Origin: a virus | Virus record (IMG/VR): IMGVR_UViG_3300025933_000007 | Span: 1 to 27,675 of that record | Strand: one strand, 5' to 3' | DNA length: 27,675 nucleotides | Shown: positions 6,483 through 12,468 of the stretch, one piece after another | Position numbering within the stretch: position 1 is the stretch's first letter | Layout: every line of letters starts with the position of its first letter | Made by a program: the position numbers and the translations under genes | The notes under the pieces: model-generated | Databases searched by the model: none | Told to the model about the DNA's origin: nothing | What the model saw: the letters and a program-made list of their open reading frames with translations, nothing else

Positions 6483-6511
6483 CATCTAACAAGCCGCGCT
6501 TGTATTTGCAA
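6483..6511 (-). promoter_or_regulatory. Leftward early promoter with operator dyad (site C)
   Basis: On the minus strand, -35 TTGCAA (6511-6506), a 17-nt spacer and -10 TAGATG (6488-6483), 36 nt before the ATG at 6447. The spacer contains the perfect dyad ACAAG-N5-CTTGT at 6489-6503. A 29-nt block (6487-6515) is repeated with two changes at 24513-24541. The -10 is weak by itself, so promoter identity leans on the conserved geometry. Confidence 0.65.
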
Positions 6512-6532
6512 GAGGGTTGTGCAATAATTTAT

Positions 6533-6561
6533 TTGTCCTTTTCCGTGTACAAGCTTACATG
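6533..6561 (+). promoter_or_regulatory. Candidate rightward promoter for the regulator gene
   Basis: TTGTCC (6533-6538), a 17-nt spacer, then TACATG (6556-6561), about 40 nt before the TTG start at 6602. The spacer contains a single ACAAG half-site, not a full dyad. A later TTGACG at 6567 is too close to the ribosome site to be its -35. Strength is uncertain. Confidence 0.4.
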
Positions 6562-6601
6562 GTGGATTGACGACAGGTTATTTTGCGTATAGGAGGCAGA
6601 A

Positions 6602-6904
6602 TTGAGTAGTAAGCATCAACATTTCGTCCAGAAGGCCATCGACATCCTGGGCAGTCAGACCGCCCTGGCCAAGGCCCTCGGAATCTCGCAGCAGGGTATC
6701 TCTTATCTGCTGCGGCATACCAGCAAGCCGACCGCCGAAATGTCACTGCGGATTGAGAAGGTCACGAAGGGCAAGGTTACCCGGTCTCAGCTACGGCCGG
6801 ATCTGTATGGCGGCTACAAGAAGAAGCCAAAGAGACCAGACGGCGACAGCACCAGTAATGCGTCACAGTCGTCTGCAGCTGCCGGTGAGGGCGTCACCCA
6901 GTAG
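6602..6904 (+). CDS. Cro/YdaS-like HTH transcriptional regulator
   Basis: A 100-residue DNA-binding protein starting at TTG 6602 behind a perfect GGAGG at 5 nt; no ATG fits. A helix-turn-helix spans residues ~16-45 (GSQTALAKALGISQQGISYL then a basic wing KPTAEMSLRIEKVTKGKVTR), followed by SQLRPDLY. That is the hallmark of Cro/YdaS-type regulators, whose tail commonly reads ..GKVTRxxLRPDLYP. The last ~30 residues are Ser/Lys rich and probably disordered. Its position at the divergent control region makes it the best visible candidate to bind the ACAAG-N5-CTTGT dyads. It lacks a CI-type protease domain, so it may be Cro-like, with the maintenance repressor elsewhere. Confidence 0.88.
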   Translation: MSSKHQHFVQKAIDILGSQTALAKALGISQQGISYLLRHTSKPTAEMSLRIEKVTKGKVTRSQLRPDLYGGYKKKPKRPDGDSTSNASQSSAAAGEGVTQ

Positions 6905-6944
6905 GCTATCACCCCTACTCACTACCCTCTCCCTCACCGGCAGC
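6878..6944 (+). terminator. Long stem spanning the regulator stop codon
   Basis: A perfect 14-bp inverted repeat (6878-6891 with 6931-6944) encloses the stop codon and an inner 6-bp stem (6900-6905 with 6914-6919). The following bases are GCCCCTTTCAG, with no long U tract, so it may be a Rho-assisted terminator, a message-stabilising 3' end or an attenuator for the downstream genes. Confidence 0.45.
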
Positions 6945-6969
6945 GCCCCTTTCAGTGTGGTGAGGACTC

Positions 6970-7197
6970 ATGAAGATGAAGATGATCATGGCGCGGCTGA
7001 AAGGCGGCGCCATCATCATGTATGAGCACAGCCAGGAATCCGGTCATGGCCGCTACAGCATCGACGGAAGGCTGCTCACGAAGCGTCAGATTGCAATTCT
7101 GAAACAGCGCCACAAGCTGCAGCCGAATGGCGATTTTCTCGACTTCTCAGGTAATGACTTACCGCAATCATGGAGCTTACATGGCGACAAGCGTTGA
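6970..7197 (+). CDS. Small basic hypothetical protein (75 aa)
   Basis: The ATG follows GAGG at 4 nt; further in-frame methionines at codons 3, 5 and 7 leave the exact start open. The product has a hydrophobic patch (GGAIIMYEH), then HGRYSIDGRLLTKRQIAILK, a basic helix that could bind nucleic acid. No family was recognised. It lies between the regulator and the replication genes and overlaps the next gene by 17 nt. Confidence 0.62.
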   Translation: MKMKMIMARLKGGAIIMYEHSQESGHGRYSIDGRLLTKRQIAILKQRHKLQPNGDFLDFSGNDLPQSWSLHGDKR

Positions 7198-7387
7198 CTG
7201 TGGGTTATGTCAGTCCTCCTACCATTATCGCGGCAGAAAAATCTGTGGATTGCATGGGATGTCCACTCCCTTCGCCCGCGCCGATGTGACACTGTGTGGA
7301 CCTGACGCGCGCGATTTCCGGGCGCTGGGTGAAGGGTCCGACAATGTCAAAAATCGAAAGGCTAAAGAGCCTGGGGCTGACGGCTGA
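7181..7387 (+). CDS. Small cysteine-rich protein (68 aa)
   Basis: The ATG at 7181 has GGAG 5 nt upstream; the longer ORF from 7127 lacks a site. The product has DCGLCQ (C-x2-C at ~7-10), then KICGLHG, then TLCG, giving four cysteines and two histidines in about 35 residues, suggestive of a zinc knuckle. It overlaps the following replication gene by 44 nt, which is more than usual here, so confidence is moderate. No family was recognised. Confidence 0.55.
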   Translation: MATSVDCGLCQSSYHYRGRKICGLHGMSTPFARADVTLCGPDARDFRALGEGSDNVKNRKAKEPGADG

Positions 7388-7970
7388 GCAGTTCCAGGTG
7401 GTGATGGAGGTTGTAGCAGAGGCGGAATCCTGGAAGGCCGAGCGGCTGGCGAAGGGAGCGGCCCGGCAAGCTCGATACTGGAAGGGGAAGCAACGTCATC
7501 TGACGTCACTGACGTCAGTCGCAATAGAGATTCCCTCCAATGTTATACCCCTCAATAGAGGGAAAGAAGAAAAGGAAGGGAAGAACCTCCCTATAGTGGG
7601 CGGCGACCCTGACGTCAGTCTGACGTCAGATTTCAAGGCCTTCTGGCAAACCTATCCCAAACGGGCCGGGAACAGCCGCCGCAAAGCCGCCTTTGCCGCC
7701 TTCAAGGCAGCGCTCAAGCATACTTCCGCTCAAGAGATCGTTGCCGGGGCTGCCCGTTATGCGGCGTATTGCGATGGGGAAGAAAAGACCGGCACGCCGT
7801 TTGTGCAGCAGGCCGGGAATTGGCTCAAAGATCATGCATGGGAGGAAACCTATGAGCGTAGGCAGACGAAACGAGAATTCAGGGAAGCCATCGGCCGGGA
7901 GGAAGATGGCGAGTGCAGCGGCGAGGGCTATATTGGCCCGCTATACAGCTGGCGAGAACGCATCGAATGA
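7344..7970 (+). CDS. O-like phage replication initiator
   Basis: A 208-residue protein. The start at ATG 7344 has GAAGGG 7 nt upstream and the product begins MSKIERLKSLGLTAEQF, a common opening of alphaproteobacterial phage replication proteins. After a basic helix (AARQARYWKGK) there is a low-complexity linker, then a C-terminal domain FKAFWQTYPKRAGNSRRKAA (~94-113) with a later TPFVQQAGNWLKDHAWEE. This FWxxYPxR...A..W(L)....W pattern is typical of the helicase-interacting domains of replisome organisers. The DNA coding for the linker holds four TGACGTCA octamers, mirroring the placement of the lambda origin inside O. Assignment is by pattern, not by database search. Confidence 0.75.
   Translation: MSKIERLKSLGLTAEQFQVVMEVVAEAESWKAERLAKGAARQARYWKGKQRHLTSLTSVAIEIPSNVIPLNRGKEEKEGKNLPIVGGDPDVSLTSDFKAFWQTYPKRAGNSRRKAAFAAFKAALKHTSAQEIVAGAARYAAYCDGEEKTGTPFVQQAGNWLKDHAWEETYERRQTKREFREAIGREEDGECSGEGYIGPLYSWRERIE
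7492..7628. other. Predicted replication origin: TGACGTCA iterons inside the O-like gene
   Basis: Perfect TGACGTCA octamers lie at 7501-7508, 7510-7517, 7610-7617 and 7621-7628; a degenerate copy (AACGTCAT) is at 7492-7499. They form two clusters with 9-11 bp periodicity. Between them is an AT- and purine-rich stretch, with a CCCTC-AATA-GAGGG inverted repeat at 7549-7562. The lambda-like logic (initiator gene containing iterons next to an easily melted region) supports an origin; this is inference. Confidence 0.6.
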
Positions 7971-8598
7971 TTTTTTCCTGGAGCTAGTCGGAATCCTTCA
8001 GGAGCAGACGCCGATCATGGTCGATATGATCCAAGACCGCTACATGGGGGTCACCGCCAAGCATCCGCACTACATCCCGTCAATCGGTGAAGTGGTGGCG
8101 CTGATTGATCACTTCCAGGCCGAGATCGATATCGCGACAGAAAGGGCGCTTAAGGATTACCACAATAGACCCTACACGGGTGATCCTGATGCGCCATGGG
8201 CTCCGCAAAAGCGGGGCGAGCCGCGCTATGCCTATCTGCAGCGCAAATATGCTCACCGCATCAAGGTGGAGTACAAATCAACAGAAGGCATGGCATTGCG
8301 AAATTACTACCGCGCCAAGGCTGGGCACGAGCCACCGAATTATCCGCATGGGTACTTTTATTTCGAGCCGTCAGCCATCGACATTGCTGTTCAATGGGAT
8401 CAGGAGAATAAGCGGGAATCCGCGCCCCGACCGCCCTTCCGGCCCTTCCCGAAGCTCTGGGAGGCCTTCGTGGACGAGCCTGACCTCCTGGACCCCCAGA
8501 AGAATCTCCTCACCTTCGCCCAATTATTCGATGCCTCGCGCGCCCTGGCGACACGCGGCAAGGATGCGGCGCGCACCATACTGGATCCAGGCCGATGA
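7852..8598 (+). CDS. Replication-associated protein, P-like helicase-loader candidate (248 aa)
   Basis: The ATG at 7852 has an excellent GGAGG at 6 nt, giving a 119-nt overlap with the O-like gene; an internal ATG at 7906 would shorten it. A helical part (FFLELVGILQEQTPIMVDMI, ~35-54) leads to AKHPHYIPSIGEVVALIDHF (~64-83). That resembles the ..FLPSxGxFVxWC segment of phage replication proteins P, which load the host DnaB helicase. The C-terminal half is aromatic and basic (RYAYLQRKYAHRIKVEY; YPHGYFYFEP) and unlike proteins I recognise. Adjacent to an O-like gene, the loader role is plausible but not shown. Confidence 0.72.
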   Translation: MSVGRRNENSGKPSAGRKMASAAARAILARYTAGENASNDFFLELVGILQEQTPIMVDMIQDRYMGVTAKHPHYIPSIGEVVALIDHFQAEIDIATERALKDYHNRPYTGDPDAPWAPQKRGEPRYAYLQRKYAHRIKVEYKSTEGMALRNYYRAKAGHEPPNYPHGYFYFEPSAIDIAVQWDQENKRESAPRPPFRPFPKLWEAFVDEPDLLDPQKNLLTFAQLFDASRALATRGKDAARTILDPGR

Positions 8599-8744
8599 AC
8601 ATGGCTGACGGTTTATACCAAGTGACCACCAGCTATCTATGCGCCGGGTATGTCATCGAGAACGGCAAGCTGACCGCGTGCGCGCCAATCTTGCGCAAGC
8701 GTTTCAGCTATTGGGCAACCATCGCGAGGTTTATCTGTCGATGA
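8595..8744 (+). CDS. Small conserved phage protein (49 aa)
   Basis: The start ATG 8595 overlaps the previous stop (ATGA); a second ATG at 8601 gives 47 residues. The product contains YQVTTSYLCAGYVIENGKLT (~8-27) and ends in APILRKRFSYWATIARFICR. This matches a familiar short phage protein type whose core is xxVTTxYLCAGxVxxxGxV...APILR; its function is unknown to me. It ends in an ATGA overlap with the next gene. Confidence 0.75.
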   Translation: MNMADGLYQVTTSYLCAGYVIENGKLTACAPILRKRFSYWATIARFICR

Positions 8745-9010
8745 AATTCATTCGCAATCCCAAGCCGGTGACGGCGCAGCGTTCACGCGCCCGTCATCTT
8801 GCCCACAAGCGCAAGGCCAAGCCCGCCCCGCCGCCGCCCGATGAGGTTTCGCTATTGCTCGATCATCTGATTGAGGCTATGGGACGTTTGTCACCAGGGG
8901 CACTTGTCGATTATCTGCAGTGGAGGAAAACCCATGTCGAGAATAGACATCGAGCGCGCCGAGTGGTCGGAGATCCTGAAACTGACAAAACAGCTGATGG
9001 GGCAACTTGA
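8741..9010 (+). CDS. Small basic/proline-rich hypothetical protein (89 aa)
   Basis: The ATG overlaps the preceding stop. Residues 1-35 are very basic and end in a proline run (RARHLAHKRKAKPAPPPPDE); an amphipathic helix VSLLLDHLIEAMGRLSPGAL follows. The last ~25 codons overlap the next gene by 77 nt and are Arg-rich without recognised structure. The C-terminus is the least certain part. No family was recognised. Confidence 0.55.
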   Translation: MKFIRNPKPVTAQRSRARHLAHKRKAKPAPPPPDEVSLLLDHLIEAMGRLSPGALVDYLQWRKTHVENRHRARRVVGDPETDKTADGAT

Positions 9011-9176
9011 TGAGTTTATCGACCTTTGCCTCGATGAGGGTGATATCAAGGAGGCCCTACATTGGGCGTCCTTTGAGACCCAGATTAAGGCGCATGTACC
9101 GCTGATCGAGGAGCTAGCGCGGCTGCAGGAACTCCACAAGCTCGTGGAGGAGCCGGAATCCGACCACGACAGTTGA
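8934..9176 (+). CDS. Small helical acidic protein (80 aa)
   Basis: The ATG at 8934 follows GGAGGAAAACCC, the initiation leader repeated in this genome. The product is helical and acidic, SRIDIERAEWSEILKLTKQL then EFIDLCLDEGDIKEALHWAS, and ends with a leucine-rich helix ELARLQELHKLVEE. It could form a helical hairpin or dimer. The function is unknown. Confidence 0.75.
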   Translation: MSRIDIERAEWSEILKLTKQLMGQLDEFIDLCLDEGDIKEALHWASFETQIKAHVPLIEELARLQELHKLVEEPESDHDS

Positions 9177-9207
9177 TCCGTATGCCCCTTGAGATTATTA
9201 AGGGCTT

Positions 9208-9702
9208 ATGGGCAAAGAGCGCTGGTATGTGGTGATGACCAGGGCATCGGCAGAATGGCAGACCCATCGCGAGATTCTCACTACCGGCCTGCAATGCTTC
9301 TACCCGATGACCGTGGCAACAGGGCGCCGGGGCCGATGGTCTCAGGGCGTCGTTCGCCCACAGTTCCCAGGTTACTTGTTCCTCGGCCTGGGAGAAGGCG
9401 AGACGGTTGACCGGGTAAGGCGGCTGACCGGGGTGCGTGACTTCCTGCGGACCGCAGGCTCCATGGTGGTGATGCCCCCGGCTCAGTTGGAAAGGTGTCG
9501 AACAGTGTGTGACGAGCGCTTCAAGGACAGCTTCCCGAAGCTGAACAAACAGACCACGGTGAAGCCGGGAGACTGGACCACGATTCCGAGTGGACCTTTC
9601 AAGGGCGTGCCGGTCGAGGTCAAGGCGATTGACAAGCGGGGCCGGATCAGCGCATCAATCGGCAACCTGGAGGTTACCTTCCAGACTTGTGCTGCACCCT
9701 GA
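9208..9702 (+). CDS. Phage-encoded NusG/RfaH-family transcription elongation factor
   Basis: A 164-residue protein with NusG architecture. The NGN domain opens with RWYVVMTRASAEW (5-17), has RPQFPGYLFLGL (50-61, the conserved PxFPGYxF), and GVRDFLR (75-81). A linker leads to a KOW domain: VKPGDWTTIPSGPFKGVPVE (118-137), AIDKRGRISASIG and a final strand. Family knowledge: NGN binds the RNA polymerase clamp and suppresses pausing or termination; specialised paralogues act on chosen operons through DNA or RNA signals. It is the third gene before a ~410-nt structured, gene-free region ahead of the terminase genes, so a late-gene antiterminator role is likely but inferred. The ribosome site is AAGGG at a short 3-nt spacing. 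Confidence 0.88.
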   Translation: MGKERWYVVMTRASAEWQTHREILTTGLQCFYPMTVATGRRGRWSQGVVRPQFPGYLFLGLGEGETVDRVRRLTGVRDFLRTAGSMVVMPPAQLERCRTVCDERFKDSFPKLNKQTTVKPGDWTTIPSGPFKGVPVEVKAIDKRGRISASIGNLEVTFQTCAAP

Positions 9703-9747
9703 AAGTGCACCGCGCTGTGCGAAGCTTGAGCAGGAAAGGCTTGAGAC

Positions 9748-9969
9748 ATGACGAGATCCGAGTTCATCACCGAATATTTGAGACGCGAGGGCCTGCCCGA
9801 CAGTTGTCGGACTGTCACCGGATTCAAGACCCGTGAATTCGAGCGTGTTGCGCTGCCGTGCAACTGCGGACTGCCGGAATGCACCGGCTGGGCCATGGTG
9901 CCGCCTTACGATGCCCGTAAGCACGAAAAGGTGTTCGGCATGGGTCAGATGATGGGCCTTGTGTCCTGA
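9748..9969 (+). CDS. Small zinc-motif protein (73 aa)
   Basis: The ATG follows AAAGG at ~8 nt. The central segment LPCNCGLPECTGWAMVPP (~36-53) has a C-x-C-x4-C cluster, suggestive of a metal knuckle, and the N-terminus is a short amphipathic helix SEFITEYLRREGLPDS. The ending is methionine-rich. No family was recognised. It overlaps the next gene by one base (TGATG). Confidence 0.68.
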   Translation: MTRSEFITEYLRREGLPDSCRTVTGFKTREFERVALPCNCGLPECTGWAMVPPYDARKHEKVFGMGQMMGLVS

Positions 9970-10274
9970 TGGCGCAGACCTCGCCCACCTGGAAGCTGGT
10001 CAATGTGCTCGATGAGCCCGGCGGTAGCCAATGGGTCAACATGTATTACATAGTGCGGATGCGGCCGACACCGCGAGGCACGGTTCTGTTTTTTGCGGAT
10101 GCCACCCGCACCATGGTGGAAGGGACACCGGACAATCTGGTGCCCGCTTACGACCCGGTGGTTCAGCCTTTGCCTGCCGCTCTTCCAGAGCAGCTGCCTT
10201 GGGAGAGCACTTGGAATCCCGAGACCCCTGGTGAGGCGGATTTCGCCGTCCCGCCGGACATCGGTCCACAATAG
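9969..10274 (+). CDS. Hypothetical protein (101 aa)
   Basis: The ATG shares a base with the previous stop. The first half is beta-like (WKLVNVLDEPGGSQWVNMYY; GTVLFFADATRTMVEGTP), resembling a small SH3-like or barrel fold; the last 35 residues are proline-rich and probably flexible. No family was recognised. It is the last coding gene before the structured region that precedes the packaging genes. Confidence 0.7.
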   Translation: MAQTSPTWKLVNVLDEPGGSQWVNMYYIVRMRPTPRGTVLFFADATRTMVEGTPDNLVPAYDPVVQPLPAALPEQLPWESTWNPETPGEADFAVPPDIGPQ

Positions 10275-10687
10275 TGGATCAATGCTAGCCTCATCAGGGA
10301 CTACCTTTCGCACCGGAGATTCACCTCCCCAGTGCGGAAAAGCCCGGCGAGTGAGGCCCTTTTCCTCACCGCACCAAGCTCTTCGCGGTGCTTGGCAGGT
10401 GTTCCGGGGACCGTAAGGCCCGGATGGGCATCCTCGCCGGGTGCAATTTCATCACCAGCCCAGAACTGGTGAAACGGCCGGAGCCGGGATCGCCTAACCC
10501 AGTAAGTGCCCCTCACTTGGGTAAGCCGCACATGCCCCGGTTCCGGCCTAACCCTTCGATCCGCTACCCTGGAGCGCAACGCCAGCAGGTAGGGCTCGAG
10601 CCCTGGGGGCGGCCAAATCCCCCGCGTGCATTGGACCGTCTCAGGTTCAGCCGCTCCCAGGGATTTTTACGTGAGGTTAATTTACAA
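10275..10687 (+). ncRNA. Unclassified structured RNA or long structured leader upstream of terminase
   Basis: About 410 nt without a credible gene. Stems on the plus strand include: 10332-10337/10369-10374 with nested 10352-10356/10364-10368; 10374-10379/10390-10395; 10404-10408/10419-10423; 10452-10458/10466-10472 (7 bp); 10504-10508/10514-10518 with outer 10497-10500/10519-10522; 10564-10568/10588-10592; palindrome 10592-10603; and 10605-10609/10619-10623 (G5/C5). A long-range helix 10567-10576/10652-10662, with one bulge, closes the last domain just before AUUUUU. GGAAAAG 10336-10342 can instead pair CUUUUCC 10359-10365. No tRNA, intron or named riboswitch was recognised. It may be a leader acted on by the NusG-like protein, a separate ncRNA, or packaging-site DNA. 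Confidence 0.5.
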
Positions 10688-11104
10688 ATGCCGCGCGGCA
10701 AGCCATTTGCCCACCCACGGCGCAACAGCCCAGGTCGCCCCAAGGGTGCGGTCAGCAAGGTCACCTACGACATCCGCATGATCGCCCAGGAGTACACCCC
10801 GGACGCGGTCAAGCTCCTCTGGAGCATCGCCAACAAGCCCAAGACACCGGCCGTGGCCAAGATCCTGGCCATCCGCGAGATCCTCGACCGGGCGCACGGC
10901 AAGTCCATCCAGCCCCTCACCAACGGCACCAATGGCGCGGGCGTCATCGTGGAGCTAATCACTTTTGCAGATGCCCTTAGACGCCCCGCAATTGAGCACC
11001 AGCGGCCGGAAGCGGATCACCCTACCCGCAATGGGGTGGACGCCGAGACCGTATCAGGCGCCCCTCTGGGAGTACCTGGAGACGGGCGGCAAGAGGGCGA
11101 TTGA
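10688..11104 (+). CDS. Terminase small subunit-like protein
   Basis: A 138-residue protein starting at ATG 10688, with a GAGG 11 nt upstream. It opens with a basic arm containing GRPKGAVSKVTYDIR (~16-30), then a helix pair (DAVKLLWSIANKPKTPAVAK; AIREILDRAHGKSIQP). This GRPKGxxxKxT..R...(A)xxLL...A..K..LDRxYGK layout is common in proteins encoded directly before terminase large subunits. Known role: recognise the packaging site and regulate the large subunit. The last ~45 residues overlap the large-subunit gene and look like frame-shared tail. No clear HTH can be named, so the function rests on context plus pattern. Confidence 0.72.
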   Translation: MPRGKPFAHPRRNSPGRPKGAVSKVTYDIRMIAQEYTPDAVKLLWSIANKPKTPAVAKILAIREILDRAHGKSIQPLTNGTNGAGVIVELITFADALRRPAIEHQRPEADHPTRNGVDAETVSGAPLGVPGDGRQEGD

Positions 11105-12380
11105 GGTCGCCCATCGGCGCTGGGGCAAGGACGAGATCGCCCTGCACTGGGCGGCCATGGCGGCGCATCGCCGGGTCGGCAACTACTGGCATTGCCTGCC
11201 CGAGTTCGCCCAGGCCAGGAAGGCGATCTGGACGGCGATCAATCCGCACACCGGGCGGCGCCGCATTGACGAGGCTTTCCCGCTCGAATTGCGGGCCAAT
11301 ACCAATGATCATGAGATGTTTCTGCGGCTGCTGAACGGCAGCACCTTTCAGGTCATCGGCTCAGATAATTACGAGACCCTGGTGGGAACCCCGCCAGCGG
11401 GAATCGTGTTCAGCGAATGGGCCAGGGCGAACCCTTCCGCCTGGGCTTATCTGGCACCAATCTTGGTGGAGAATGGCGGCTGGGCGGTCTTTATCACCAC
11501 ACCGCTCGGCCGCAACCACGCCCTGCACACGCTGAACCTGGGGCGCGCGACGCCCGACTGGTTCGCGGAGGTCTCGACGGTCGAGGATTCCGGAGCGATA
11601 CCTCTCGAGGTTGTAGAAGAGCAACGTCGGGAGTATCACCATATCTATGGCGAGGATGCCGGTGACGCACTTATACAACAAGAGTTCTGGTGCTCGTTCG
11701 AAGCGGCCATATTGGGTTCGTATTACGGCAAGCTCATCGTCCAGGCCGAACGCCAGGGCCGCATCACCCGAGTGGCATACGACCCAGCCCTACCTGTCCA
11801 TACCGCCTGGGATCTCGGTAAGGGCGCAAATATGGCAATCTGGTGCTGGCAGATCACCGGCAATGAGATACGGGTGCTGTGGTCGATCAACGGCGCTCAT
11901 GATGAGGTGATCCCCGACTGCGTCGCCAAGCTCAACCGCCTGCCGGTCACGACCTGGGGCTATGACTACGTGCCCCATGACGCCAAGGTGCTGGAGCTTG
12001 GCACCCGCAAGACCAGGGTCGAGGCATTCGGTGACCTGGGCCGCAAGCCGCAGCTGGTGCCGGAGCACCGGGTCGAGGACGGAATCCATGCCGCAAGGCA
12101 GGCGCTGCCGGTGTGCTGGTTCGATGAGGAAGGGTGCCGCGAAGGCCTGGAGGCCTTGCGCCAGTACCGGGCCGCCTGGGACCCGGACAAGCGGGTGTTC
12201 CGCAACATCCCTGAGCATGATTTCTCCAGCCACTATGCCGATGCGTTCAGGTATCTGGCGATGTCCTGGCGCCGGATCAAAGCCGATCCGCCGCCGAAGC
12301 CCAGGGGCCGGACGATTCACGAAATGACGCTCGATGAGGCGTGGAAGCTCCGCGAGCCCGAGCGGCCGGGCAGGATATAA
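10971..12380 (+). CDS. terL: Terminase large subunit
   Basis: A packaging motor of ~469 residues. The ATPase domain has the conserved entry WTPRPYQAPLWEYLETGGKR, Walker A-like HRRWGKDE (~49-56) and a Walker B-like GIVFSEWA (~144-151, with Ser preceding the catalytic Glu), then the coupling motif FITTPLGRNH. The RNase H-like nuclease domain shows HTAWDLGKG (first Asp), DYVPHDAK and HYADAFRYL (last Asp). The best start is uncertain: ATG 10971 keeps the conserved ITLP block; TTG 10965 and ATG 11031 are alternatives. It overlaps the small-subunit gene by 134 nt with this start. It translocates DNA into the prohead through the portal encoded next. Confidence 0.95.
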   Translation: MPLDAPQLSTSGRKRITLPAMGWTPRPYQAPLWEYLETGGKRAIEVAHRRWGKDEIALHWAAMAAHRRVGNYWHCLPEFAQARKAIWTAINPHTGRRRIDEAFPLELRANTNDHEMFLRLLNGSTFQVIGSDNYETLVGTPPAGIVFSEWARANPSAWAYLAPILVENGGWAVFITTPLGRNHALHTLNLGRATPDWFAEVSTVEDSGAIPLEVVEEQRREYHHIYGEDAGDALIQQEFWCSFEAAILGSYYGKLIVQAERQGRITRVAYDPALPVHTAWDLGKGANMAIWCWQITGNEIRVLWSINGAHDEVIPDCVAKLNRLPVTTWGYDYVPHDAKVLELGTRKTRVEAFGDLGRKPQLVPEHRVEDGIHAARQALPVCWFDEEGCREGLEALRQYRAAWDPDKRVFRNIPEHDFSSHYADAFRYLAMSWRRIKADPPPKPRGRTIHEMTLDEAWKLREPERPGRI

Positions 12381-12414
12381 TTCAACTTCTCGAGAGCCGA
12401 CCAGGATATAATTC
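12371..12414 (+). repeat. Direct repeat CAGGATATAATTC, two copies
   Basis: CAGGATATAATTC occurs at 12371-12383 and 12402-12414 (31-bp period), across the terL stop and the gap before the portal gene. Each copy contains TATAAT, a perfect -10 hexamer, but no good -35 box lies 16-18 nt upstream of either. It may be a duplicated promoter element, a binding site or a slippage product. Confidence 0.5.
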
Positions 12415-12468
12415 CCGGCAACCCAATCCGAAAAATCCGGGTTCTTGGCAACCAGGGACGAAAATCGC

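Noticed and set aside
6567-6596. TTGACG-N15-TATAGG as the promoter of the regulator gene
   Set aside because: The start of transcription would fall at or past the ribosome site, and the spacer is short.
10275-10687. tRNA or tRNA-like gene in the structured region (GGTTCAGCC resembles a T-loop)
   Set aside because: No acceptor stem, anticodon arm or T-stem can be built around it.
10388-10687. Upstream extension of the small terminase frame to 10388
   Set aside because: The added 100 residues are Pro/Arg-rich without pattern and come from the hairpin-rich region; the conserved protein begins at ATG 10688.
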